Shown here piece after piece: positions 23,643 to 31,448 of a DNA stretch of 64,000 nt. The notes below the pieces were generated by a model, which saw only the letters and a program-made list of their open reading frames with translations, did no database searches and was not told the DNA's origin. Numbering within the stretch: position 1 is the first letter of the stretch; each line of letters starts with the position of its first letter. Both the position numbers and the translations under genes were made by a program. The stretch comes from Planctomycetota bacterium. Its GTDB lineage: Bacteria > Planctomycetota > UBA1135. Where the stretch lies: NCBI GenBank assembly GCA_002705055.1, contig PAHY01000033.1, positions 1 through 64,000 of the forward strand. The letters are read 5' to 3'.

Positions 23643-24413
23643 GTGCCGATACCGCTGCAATCCGGGGTCCTGTATGGGCCGGTTTCGTCTCGACGCTACG
23701 GGACGAGCCTCGGCGTCAACCCGATGCCGAGCGGGCAGAAGCTCTGCTCGCTCTCCTGCGTCTACTGCCAGTACGGCGGCGCGACGAACTGCGATGATCG
23801 CCTGCCCAGCGCCGCCGATCTGATCACCGAGTTCGAACACGGCTTCGCCGAGCTCGCCGCGCGCGGAGAGGTGCCCGATCGCATCACGATTGCGGGCAAC
23901 GGCGAGCCGACGATGCACCCGGAGTTCCACCTCTGGGCCTACGCGCTCGCCGATGCGCGCGATCGGCACTTCGGCCCTCAGGTGCGCATCGGCCTGCTGT
24001 CCAACGGGCTGCACCTGCAGCGACCTTCGGTCCGGGAGGCGATCGAGGACTGCATTGACGACGCAGCCTTCAAGCTGGAAGTAGGCACGCTGCCTACCTT
24101 TGAGGCCATGTACGGGCGCTCGGGCGGCGCCTTCCTGCGCACCCTGGATGCGCTCCGCGAGCTGAACCACTTCGCGGTCCAGGCGCTGTTCGTCCGTGGC
24201 CCGCACGTCGACAACGCCAGCGATGCCGAAGTCTCGGCCTGGCTGGAGCGCTTGGATGAGCTGAAGCCGCGGATCGATCGGGTCGAGATTTTCACCATCG
24301 CCCGCGAGCCCGATCCGCGCGCGCAGCTGGAGGCCATCCCTGAGCCGGAGCTGCGCTGGATCGCCGCGCGGACCCGCGCCGCCGGCCACCGCGTCGAGCT
24401 GATCGCCTGCTAG
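23643..24413 (+). CDS. Radical SAM protein
   Basis: The 256-aa protein (GTG start) carries CSLSCVYCQ, the CxxxCxxC motif that binds the SAM-ligating [4Fe-4S] cluster. Before it comes the family phrase YGPVSSRRYGTSLGVNP, and after it the SAM-binding GNGEPTMHPEF. This is the short radical SAM family with the YGPVxSRRxGxSLGVN signature found widely in bacteria and archaea, whose reaction is mostly uncharacterised. No auxiliary cluster domain is visible. It starts 9 bp after DUF2878 and may be part of the same transcript unless the GC-rich palindrome between them ends it. If co-transcribed, it would be a further candidate for lipid or nucleotide modification. Confidence 0.85.
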   Translation: MPIPLQSGVLYGPVSSRRYGTSLGVNPMPSGQKLCSLSCVYCQYGGATNCDDRLPSAADLITEFEHGFAELAARGEVPDRITIAGNGEPTMHPEFHLWAYALADARDRHFGPQVRIGLLSNGLHLQRPSVREAIEDCIDDAAFKLEVGTLPTFEAMYGRSGGAFLRTLDALRELNHFAVQALFVRGPHVDNASDAEVSAWLERLDELKPRIDRVEIFTIAREPDPRAQLEAIPEPELRWIAARTRAAGHRVELIAC

Positions 24414-24458
24414 CTCAGCTCGATTGCGCGCCGGACCACGCGCGCGCACCATGCGGGC

Positions 24459-25183
24459 ATGCCCCAGCGGATCTCGCCCTCCAAGCTCGCCGCCGAGTTC
24501 GTGGTCATCTTCGTGTCGGTCATCCTGGCGCTGCTTGCCGACGACTGGCGCGCCAACCGCTTGCTGATCGCCGAGGAACGCAATGCGCTCGAAGCGATGA
24601 TGCGCGACCTGGCTGAGGACGAAACCGACCTCAACCGCCTCTCCGGGCGGCTGGATGGCTTCGAGGAGAACGCCCAGTTCGCGGTCGCAGGCATGCTGGA
24701 GGCGAGGACTTCGACGAAGCGACTTGGCTGCCGGCCTTCCAAGGGGCGACCGGACACTTCCTCTACCGCCCGGTTTACCCGACCTATACCGGCCTCAGGC
24801 AAAGCGGTCGCCTCTCGCTGATTCGCGATGAGGCGCTGCGCGAGTGGATCGTCGAATACCACGGCGATCTGATCGGCTACCTCGTCGAGCTGCGCGATTC
24901 CTATGACGAACGCCATGAGGCGGTCCTGGAAACGATGGTTCCCTACTTCGTCATTCGCTTCGATCAGGAAGACGCGCGCTGGCGCTCCCAGCTAAGCGCC
25001 CCGGTCACTGAACTGGCTCACAATCAGGCGGTGCAGTTCCGCCTGGGCCAGTACGCACGCTCCGTCGCCTGGCTGCACCAGCGCATCGACCAGCTGTTCG
25101 TCCCGCACAATCAGCGGCTGCGCGAGGCGATCCAGGCCTATCTCGACGGCGAGCCGCTGCCGGCACGGATCCCGCGCGAATAG
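24459..25183 (+). pseudogene. Membrane-anchored hypothetical protein interrupted by a frameshift (DUF6090-like)
   Basis: Two frames join into one protein of about 241 aa. The first (24459 to about 24701) encodes a single N-terminal helix, AEFVVIFVSVILALLADDW, then a charged helical region ending VAGMLE. The second, shifted by one base, takes over at about 24701 with GEDFDEATWLPAFQG and runs to the stop at 25183. The continuing frame has no plausible start for about 230 bases, and its protein reads smoothly from the first part. So one base has been lost near GGAGGCGAGG, either in the genome or by sequencing error. No slippery heptamer is visible. The single anchor followed by soluble helices resembles DUF6090-type proteins of unknown function. 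Confidence 0.65.
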
Positions 25184-25193
25184 GATCGGGGCG

Positions 25194-26711
25194 ATGCCCC
25201 GCTGGATCCTCCCCCTGTTCCTCCTCCCCACCCTGGCCGCGCCGGCGATCGCGCAGGACGACACGGCAACCGAAGCTGAACGCGACCGCGCCACCTGGAA
25301 CAGCGTCTTCGAGCGCAGCAAGGCGCGCGGATGGAAGTGGGAAGCGAATGAGTTTCTGAGCGAAGTCGTCGCCGATCTGCACCCGGGCAGCGCGCTCGAC
25401 ATCGGCATGGGCCAAGGGCGCAACAGCCTGTTCCTGGCCGAGGGCGGATGGCAAGTCACCGGGATCGACATCTCCGATGAAGCCATCGCGCAGTCGCTTG
25501 CGCAGGCCAAGGAGGCCGGGCTGGAGCTGACTGCACTGCGCGCTGATGTGAACACTTTCGACTACGGTGAAGAGAAGTGGGATCTCGTCGTCGGTATGTA
25601 CATGCACAGCCTGATCACCGGCAACGCGGACAAGATCATGCGCTCGCTGAAGCCGGGCGGGCTGCTGGTGCTGGAGGGCTTCCACCGCGACCTGAATCGC
25701 GAGAGCGTCGAGGGCGGGTACTTCGGCTTTGCCACCCACGAGCTGCTCGACGCCTTCGCAAGGCTGCGCGTGCTCCACTACGAGGACCTGACCGACAACT
25801 CGGATTGGGGGCGCGGCGGGCGCAACCCGATCGTGCGCTTCGTCGCGCGCAAACCCTACCCCACCACCGGCGCCGGCGGCCCGGCGCTGGGGGCGGACGC
25901 GCCGGGCATGGAGCCCAGCCGCGTGCTCGACGGCATCGTCAACACCGAGGCCATCGAACTGAACGGCGTGATCGCGGATGGCGGCCGTGAGTTCTGGTTC
26001 ACCCGCCGCACCGAAGGTGTCTTCCGCATGTTCCGCATGCGCATCGAGAATGGCCGCTGGTCGCATCCGCACGAAGTCTCGCTGCTGCCCGCTGGCGTCG
26101 ATCCACTGGGCGTCGACATGACGCTCTCCGCGGATGGCCAGGACCTGGTCTTCGTCGGTCCAGGCCCGAGCCTGGACCTATGGCACGCCCGACGCGGGCG
26201 CTTTGGCTGGTCCACCGCGCGTCGCCTTTCTGCGCCGATCTCGACGGAGTCGCAGGAGATCTACCCCTGCTTCGTGCGCGACGGCAGCCTCTACTTTTCG
26301 TCGAACCGCGCCGGCGGCCAGGGTGGCAGCGATCTGTGGCGCGCGCAGCGCCAGGAGGACGGCAGCTTTGCCGAGGCGGTCAACCTGGGCCCGACCATCA
26401 ACACCGAGCACCAGGAAGGCGATGCCTGGATCAACCCGGACGAGACTCTGATGGTCTTCGCCAGCGATCGACCGGGCGGCCTGGGTGGCTACGACCTGTG
26501 GATCAGCTTCCGCGGCGACGACGGCGACTGGTCCGCGCCGCGCAACCTCGGCCCGAGCTTCAACAGCGAAGCCGCCGACTACTGCCCGATGGGCACCTGG
26601 AATGAAAGCCTGTTCAGCTTCTCGCGCCGCGACGGCCGAAGCTGGGCTGAAGTCACCCAAGGCGAGATCTTCTGGGTCGACGCCGCCGCTCTCGAGGCCT
26701 TCCGCAACTAA
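25194..26711 (+). CDS. Exported class I methyltransferase fused to a PD40 beta-propeller
   Basis: The 505-aa protein begins with a signal peptide (LPTLAAPAIAQDD, cleavage near residue 20). Residues about 30-225 form a class I SAM methyltransferase domain: motif I ALDIGMGQGRN (68-77), the acidic GIDIS after the next strand, and FDYGEEKWDLVVGMYM. From about 240 to the end are WD40-like PD40 repeats of the TolB type, including GSLYFSSNRAGGQGGSDLW and TLMVFASDRPGGLGGYDLW. A methyltransferase needs SAM, which is cytoplasmic, so an exported SAM-binding domain is unexpected. Either the signal is not used, or the domain has another ligand. The gene sits 5 bp before a secreted serine peptidase. Confidence 0.8.
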   Translation: MPRWILPLFLLPTLAAPAIAQDDTATEAERDRATWNSVFERSKARGWKWEANEFLSEVVADLHPGSALDIGMGQGRNSLFLAEGGWQVTGIDISDEAIAQSLAQAKEAGLELTALRADVNTFDYGEEKWDLVVGMYMHSLITGNADKIMRSLKPGGLLVLEGFHRDLNRESVEGGYFGFATHELLDAFARLRVLHYEDLTDNSDWGRGGRNPIVRFVARKPYPTTGAGGPALGADAPGMEPSRVLDGIVNTEAIELNGVIADGGREFWFTRRTEGVFRMFRMRIENGRWSHPHEVSLLPAGVDPLGVDMTLSADGQDLVFVGPGPSLDLWHARRGRFGWSTARRLSAPISTESQEIYPCFVRDGSLYFSSNRAGGQGGSDLWRAQRQEDGSFAEAVNLGPTINTEHQEGDAWINPDETLMVFASDRPGGLGGYDLWISFRGDDGDWSAPRNLGPSFNSEAADYCPMGTWNESLFSFSRRDGRSWAEVTQGEIFWVDAAALEAFRN

Positions 26712-26715
26712 GACA

Positions 26716-28224
26716 ATGCACCACCTGCTCCTGCTCCCTTTTCTGCTGCTGCTTGCAGCGCCCAGCTTTGCCCAGGACGACTCCGAGGACGAGGTCAAGA
26801 ACCCAAGCCCGCAGCGCTGGAGCATCACCGAGTCGCACCAGATCGAGATCGACGGGCAGCCCTTCGCTTACGAGAGTCTGGTCGAGACGATTCATCTCCG
26901 CGATGAGGCCGACGTCCCCACCGCCGAATTCGTCTGCTACTCCTACTTCGCCCAGAAGGACGTGGCGCCGCAGCAGCGGCCGGTAGTCTTCGCCTTCAAC
27001 GGCGGCCCGGGCTCGGCCTCGGTCTGGCTGCACCTGGGCGTACTCGGCCCGCGCGTGGTCCAGGTACCCAGCGACGCCGACGCCGCCGGCGCGCCTCCCT
27101 ATCCGCTGGTCGACAACCCCCACACGCTGCTGCGCGTCGCTGATCTGGTGATGATCGATCCGATCGGCACCGGCATGAGCCGGGTGGTCGGCGAGGGCGT
27201 CGACGAGGACCATTGGGGCGTCGACGAGGACGCGCAGTCGGTCGCCGGCTTCATCCGGGAATGGCTGACCCGCCACAAGCGTTGGGCCTCGCCGAAGTAC
27301 ATCCTCGGCGAGAGCTATGGCGGGATTCGCGGCCCGCTGCTGGTCCGCGAGCTGCAGAGCGGCTTCAACGCGGTCGCGCTGAACGGGCTGATCCTGATCT
27401 CGCCCGCGCTGACCATGGAGCGCGTCGATGGACAAGACAACGACGCCGCTTACGCGACGGCCCTCCCCACCTACGCCGCGACGGCCTGGTATCACAAGGC
27501 CCTGCCCGACCGGCCGGAGAAGCTCGAGCCCTTCCTCGAAGAGGTGCGTCAGTTCGCGCAGGCCGAGTACATCCCCGCTCTCTTCGCCGGACGGGATCTG
27601 CCCGCCGAGCAGCGCGCCCGGGTGCTCGACAAGCTGCATCGTTACACCGGCCTCTCCAAGCAGTACCTGGATCGCGCCCACCTCAAGGTGTCAACCAATC
27701 GCTTCCGCCGCGAGCTGCTGCGCGACCGCGGGCTGGTGGTAGGACGCCTCGACACCCGCTACACCGGCAGCGAGTTCGATGAGGTCGGCGAGGTTCCCAG
27801 CGGAGACCCCTTCGGCTCGGGCGTGGCCGGCGCCTACGTGGCCGCCTTCCATCACTATCTGCAGACCGAACTGGGGGCCTCGCTGCCCCGCCCTTATCAG
27901 GTCATGAGCGGCGACGCCGGCAGCGAGTGGAAGCGGCCGGAAGACCTCGACTCGGCCTTCTCGGGCTACCTCGATGTGACCCCCGCGATCGCCCGCGGCA
28001 TGATGGACAACCCCGGCCTGCGCCTGTTCGTTGGCAACGGCTACTACGACATCGCCACGACTTTCTACGCCGCCGAAAACAACCTGGCGCGCAGCACCGT
28101 GCCGATGGACCGCGTCACCCTGCGCAACTACGAAGCGGGCCACATGATGTACGCCCACCACCCCAGCTTCGCCGCGCTGGCCCAGGATCTGATCGACTTC
28201 GTCGTCGCAGGCTCGCGAAACTAG
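26716..28224 (+). CDS. Secreted serine carboxypeptidase, family S10
   Basis: ATG 26716 gives 502 aa with a signal peptide (LLLLAAPSFAQDD). S10 landmarks are NGGPGSASVW (95-104), the nucleophile GESYGG (Ser200), the Asp region VGNGYYDIATTF and the His of YEAGHMMY near the end. These peptidases remove C-terminal residues from peptides in acidic or extracytoplasmic settings. The gene follows the exported methyltransferase fusion by 4 bp and is probably co-transcribed. Its stop shares CTAG (28221-28224) with the convergent thioesterase stop. Confidence 0.92.
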   Translation: MHHLLLLPFLLLLAAPSFAQDDSEDEVKNPSPQRWSITESHQIEIDGQPFAYESLVETIHLRDEADVPTAEFVCYSYFAQKDVAPQQRPVVFAFNGGPGSASVWLHLGVLGPRVVQVPSDADAAGAPPYPLVDNPHTLLRVADLVMIDPIGTGMSRVVGEGVDEDHWGVDEDAQSVAGFIREWLTRHKRWASPKYILGESYGGIRGPLLVRELQSGFNAVALNGLILISPALTMERVDGQDNDAAYATALPTYAATAWYHKALPDRPEKLEPFLEEVRQFAQAEYIPALFAGRDLPAEQRARVLDKLHRYTGLSKQYLDRAHLKVSTNRFRRELLRDRGLVVGRLDTRYTGSEFDEVGEVPSGDPFGSGVAGAYVAAFHHYLQTELGASLPRPYQVMSGDAGSEWKRPEDLDSAFSGYLDVTPAIARGMMDNPGLRLFVGNGYYDIATTFYAAENNLARSTVPMDRVTLRNYEAGHMMYAHHPSFAALAQDLIDFVVAGSRN

Positions 28225-28655
28225 CGCTGCGACGCAGGCAGCACCGGCACCGGGCGGCGGTTCTCGTCGACCGCAACGTAGGTGACTTCGGCCTCGGTCA
28301 CGCGAATCTCTTCGCCGTCCGAGTCATCTTTGCGCTGCACGTTGACGCAGACCTTGACCTGTACCGAGGTGCGGCCCACCTTGCAGACCTGGGCGTAGAA
28401 GGACACCAGATCGCCGACGAAGACCGGCTCGTGAAAGACGATCTCGTTCATCGCCACGGTCACGAAGCGGCGCGCGGGGTTGAGCTTGCGCACCGGAACG
28501 ACGCCAGCCAAGTCAATATGCGCCAGGATCACACCGCCAAAGATGGTGCCCTGCGCGTTGGTGTCGCGCGGCAGCAGAATGGTGCGCAGCGCGAGCTCGG
28601 TCGCGTAGTCGCAGTCTTCGCCGCAGAGATCCGGGCCGTCGGTGGACTCGTTCAT
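28221..28655 (-). CDS. Acyl-CoA thioesterase, hotdog fold (YciA-like)
   Basis: The ATG at 28655 gives 144 aa. The sequence LLPRDTNAQGTIFGGVILAHIDLAG is the hotdog-fold active-site helix with the conserved N-x-x-G-x-x-x-GG and Asp. FVTVAMNEIVFHEPVFVGDLV is typical of YciA/BACH-type acyl-CoA thioesterases, which hydrolyse acyl-CoA to free acid in the cytoplasm. Its start overlaps the stop of the DUF1080 gene as TGATG, so it is translationally coupled to it. The reason for pairing with a secreted carbohydrate-active lipoprotein is not evident. Confidence 0.88.
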   Translation of the reverse strand: MNESTDGPDLCGEDCDYATELALRTILLPRDTNAQGTIFGGVILAHIDLAGVVPVRKLNPARRFVTVAMNEIVFHEPVFVGDLVSFYAQVCKVGRTSVQVKVCVNVQRKDDSDGEEIRVTEAEVTYVAVDENRRPVPVLPASQR

Positions 28656-29422
28656 CACTGTTGGTTCTCCAGCTCGCAGATCCGCAGATTGCGGAACTCG
28701 ATCAGCGCGCCCTCCGCTTCCAGCGCGAGGTAGCCAGTGAATGGCTTGCAGAAACTCGCGCCGTTCACGCGCTCGCCGTTGACCCACAGGCTGACCTGTC
28801 CGTCGATCGCGGCGATCGCGTAGTGGTTCCATTCGCCTGCCGGCTTCACCAGTCGCTTGCTGGGAAAGCTGCGGGCGCTGTCGGGATTGCCCACCGTGTA
28901 CTCGGCGCCATCCGCCGCGGCGTAGACGATCTGCGGCGTCTCCGCCTGCATGCTCGAGGCCCCGACCGGGAAGATGTCGCCGTGGGAGGTGAACCAGTTC
29001 GACGGCGCGCCCTTGTCGCGCTCCCAGTTTTCCTCGTAGCCCAGGTCGAGCACCTGCACCTCGATGCCCGTGCGCGGCAGTGTGCCCGGCGGGAGATCGG
29101 TGAAGGCTTGCTCGGGGCACCACAGGAAGATGCCCGAGTTGCCGGCGTGCTCATGATGATTCCACTCGACCTCAAGCAGGAAGTCGTCGTACTGCTTGAG
29201 CGAACGCGCGCCGCCCAGCGGCTTGCCGGTGCAGACGATCGTGTCGCCTTCCTGGCGCCAGGTGGTCTCGTCGCCGTTGACGTTGACGAAGTCGTCCAGC
29301 GTCAGATCGACCCAATCGGTGGAGGCCGCGAACTCCTCGGGCAGGCGGCTGTCAGCCGGCGCCTGGGCACAGGCAGGGATCAGAGCAAACGACCCGAGAG
29401 CGAGCAGGGAGAGCGAACGCAT
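28655..29422 (-). CDS. DUF1080 (3-keto-disaccharide hydrolase family) lipoprotein
   Basis: The 255-aa protein has a signal ending in a lipobox-like LIPACAQ. The DUF1080 fold, a concanavalin-like sandwich, is clear from YDDFLLEVEWNHHEHAGNSGIFLW, TGIEVQVLDLGYEENW and PAGEWNHYAIAAIDGQVSLWVNGE. Family members in Planctomycetota and Bacteroidota act on glucans, and some hydrolyse 3-keto-glycosides. Substrate is not deducible here. The gene leads the two-gene unit with the thioesterase. Confidence 0.88.
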   Translation of the reverse strand: MRSLSLLALGSFALIPACAQAPADSRLPEEFAASTDWVDLTLDDFVNVNGDETTWRQEGDTIVCTGKPLGGARSLKQYDDFLLEVEWNHHEHAGNSGIFLWCPEQAFTDLPPGTLPRTGIEVQVLDLGYEENWERDKGAPSNWFTSHGDIFPVGASSMQAETPQIVYAAADGAEYTVGNPDSARSFPSKRLVKPAGEWNHYAIAAIDGQVSLWVNGERVNGASFCKPFTGYLALEAEGALIEFRNLRICELENQQ

Positions 29423-29448
29423 GGCGGCGGGATTCTACCGCGCTCCTC

Positions 29449-30108
29449 TTAGGCGTCCGCGAGCCAGGCTTCCAGCTGGCGCTGGGTCCAGCCGCTAACT
29501 TCCTCGAGCTGGCCCTGGAAGAAGTGCGTGCCGCCTTCGACCACGTGCAGCGCGCCGCCATGCTGCTCGACCCGGCTCATGCCTGCCAGGTTGACGTACT
29601 CGTCCGCGCTGCCCACCAGGAAGCTGTTGCGCTGCGGCCAGGTTTCGCCGTGCGGCCAGGCGTAGAAGTTGGTCGGCCAAGCCACACCCAGGTAGCCGGC
29701 CGGCTCGCGGCCCGCCGCGGTCTCGCGGATCGAAAAGTCGAGACCCACGCGCGAGCCGAAGGAGAAGCCCCAGACGAAACTGGGGACACCTGGAACCTGC
29801 TCGCGCAGCCAGGCATAGGCTGCTGCGGCATCGTCGACCTCGCCGTCGCCTTCGTCGTAGCGGCCTGCGGACTGGCCGACTCCCCGGAAGTCGATCCGCA
29901 ACGCGGCGCAGCCCGCCGCCAGCGAACCCAGGGCGCCGTGCCGCACCACGTTGTTCTGGCGCGTGCCGCCGTGCAGCGGGTGCGGATGCAGATGCAGGAC
30001 CACCGCCTTCGGCTCGGCGCGGGGGCGCTCGTAGGTCGCATGCAGCCGCCCCACCGGGCCGTCGAGGAACAGCCGCTGCGGCGGCAGGGTATCGAGATCA
30101 CGGACCAT
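29449..30108 (-). CDS. Alpha/beta hydrolase (COG2945-like)
   Basis: The 219-aa protein has an alpha/beta hydrolase fold with VVLHLHPHPLHGGTRQNNV near the oxyanion side, the nucleophile elbow GFSFGS (Ser at about residue 117) and a late His in GGTHFFQGQ. The HPHPxxGGTxxNxVV pattern is typical of the small COG2945 alpha/beta hydrolases. Natural substrates of this group are unknown. It is 26 bp upstream of DUF1080 in the same direction, so the three leftward genes may form one unit. The gene is divergent from the orphan at 30168. Confidence 0.87.
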   Translation of the reverse strand: MVRDLDTLPPQRLFLDGPVGRLHATYERPRAEPKAVVLHLHPHPLHGGTRQNNVVRHGALGSLAAGCAALRIDFRGVGQSAGRYDEGDGEVDDAAAAYAWLREQVPGVPSFVWGFSFGSRVGLDFSIRETAAGREPAGYLGVAWPTNFYAWPHGETWPQRNSFLVGSADEYVNLAGMSRVEQHGGALHVVEGGTHFFQGQLEEVSGWTQRQLEAWLADA

Positions 30109-30167
30109 CTTTTCCCTTGTTTGGCCTTGCAGGAGGCCATCCCAAGCCTGCTATTGTCGCATACGCC

Positions 30168-30656
30168 GTGGAACTTGTCGCGACCCTCCTGACCGACGTC
30201 CCCCTCGACTCTCAGAGCTTCCGCGGCGTGTTGCTGGACCTCAGCCGCTCCAGCCTGGCCGGGGCGATCTCGCCGGACGGACTCAGCGCGATCCACGCCT
30301 ACGGCAACGCCGATTACGACGACTCGGTGCGCGATGTGCGGGTCCGGGTGCGGCCGGCCAACACCGCCCCGCGCGCGGCGATCGTCGAGCTGACCAAGCA
30401 CGGCTTCCGCCCGGTCACCGCGCTGTCGATCGAGACCTGGGGCGACGCCCCCAGCCGCGACGACGCCTGGATCCTCTGCTCGCTCTACGCCGCCGAACTG
30501 CAGGGCTGGATCCTCACCAGCTACCTCGACTTCGACACCGCCGTCTCCTATCAGGGCGGCGACGAACACGGCCTGCTGCACGTCCCCATCGGCGGCCGTC
30601 GCCGCAGCGTGCTGATCGCCGCCTCGACGATGCGCGAACTGGCCGGTTCGCGCTAA
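30168..30656 (+). CDS. Hypothetical protein
   Basis: From GTG 30168 this is a 162-aa soluble protein that I do not recognise. It has no signal peptide or membrane helix. Visible features are an N-terminal VELVATLLTDVPLDSQSFRG, an acidic-aromatic stretch HAYGNADYDDSVRD and a hydrophobic-aromatic patch LQGWILTSYLDFDTAVSY. An in-frame TTG at 30117 would extend it by 17 residues, but that would bring it within 9 bp of the divergent hydrolase start. Coding is supported by the open frame, by GC-rich third positions and by the 8-bp spacing to the ZIP transporter gene. Confidence 0.6.
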   Translation: MELVATLLTDVPLDSQSFRGVLLDLSRSSLAGAISPDGLSAIHAYGNADYDDSVRDVRVRVRPANTAPRAAIVELTKHGFRPVTALSIETWGDAPSRDDAWILCSLYAAELQGWILTSYLDFDTAVSYQGGDEHGLLHVPIGGRRRSVLIAASTMRELAGSR

Positions 30657-30664
30657 GCCCAAGC

Positions 30665-31435
30665 ATGCAACTGCTCGGCCCGTTCCTGGGCAGCCTCGCT
30701 GCCGGAGCCGGCACCGTTCTTGGTGCCGCCGGGGTCTACGCGGTGCGCCGCCTGACGCCGCGCACCGAGGATGCGCTGCTCGCCGCGGCCGCAGGGATCA
30801 TGCTCTCCGCCAGCTTCTTCTCGCTGCTGATTCCCGGCCTGGAAGCCGGAGAAAGCGTGACCGGAAGCTCTCGACTCGGCTTCCTGATGGTGGCGGCCGG
30901 CATTCTCGCCGGCGTCCTGCTGCTTGCCCTCTACCACCAGCGCACACCCCACGAGCACCCCGTGGTCGGGGCCCAAGGTCCGCAGCCTGCGCAGGTCAGT
31001 CGGGTCAGGCTTCTGGTCATGGCGATCGCCATCCACAACCTGCCTGAAGGCATGGCCGTCGGCGTCGGTTACGCAGCCACGGATGCTGGCACAGCGCTGC
31101 CGCTCGCGATCGGGATCGGTGTGCAGAACATCCCGGAGGGTTTGGCCGTTTCGCTCTCCCTCATCACGATCGGTGTATCACGCGGCCGCGCATTCCTGCT
31201 GGGCTCGCTCACCGGACTGATTGAACCCGTGGGCGGGATCCTTGGCGGCGCGGCCGTGTTGCTGGCCAGCCAGGCTCTTCCCTTTTCGCTCGGCTTTGCA
31301 GCCGGCGCAATGCTCTTCGTGATCGTCCACGAGATCATCCCGGAGACGCATCACCGCGGACACGCGGCGCTCGCCAGCAACGCCCTGTTCGGCGGCTTCG
31401 TCCTGATGATGGGGCTCGACGCGCTGCTCGGTTGA
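30665..31435 (+). CDS. ZIP family metal transporter
   Basis: The 256-aa protein has about eight transmembrane helices and the two ZIP signature segments HNLPEG (H124 onward) and QNIPEG (Q154 onward), which form the binuclear metal site in the membrane. A His-bearing loop (HQRTPHEHP, 91-99) lies between helices 3 and 4, as in many zinc or iron transporters. Its overall form is that of the GufA/ZupT group, which imports divalent metals, mostly zinc, across the cytoplasmic membrane. The gene follows the orphan by 8 bp, and it ends 13 bp from the convergent DUF1501 stop. No metal-responsive operator was seen. Confidence 0.93.
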   Translation: MQLLGPFLGSLAAGAGTVLGAAGVYAVRRLTPRTEDALLAAAAGIMLSASFFSLLIPGLEAGESVTGSSRLGFLMVAAGILAGVLLLALYHQRTPHEHPVVGAQGPQPAQVSRVRLLVMAIAIHNLPEGMAVGVGYAATDAGTALPLAIGIGVQNIPEGLAVSLSLITIGVSRGRAFLLGSLTGLIEPVGGILGGAAVLLASQALPFSLGFAAGAMLFVIVHEIIPETHHRGHAALASNALFGGFVLMMGLDALLG

Positions 31436-31448
31436 GCAGCTCGCTGCC

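Noticed and set aside
24695-24705. Programmed -1 frameshifting in the membrane-anchored gene
   Set aside because: No X-XXY-YYZ heptamer and no downstream stem close by. A one-base loss is the simpler reading.
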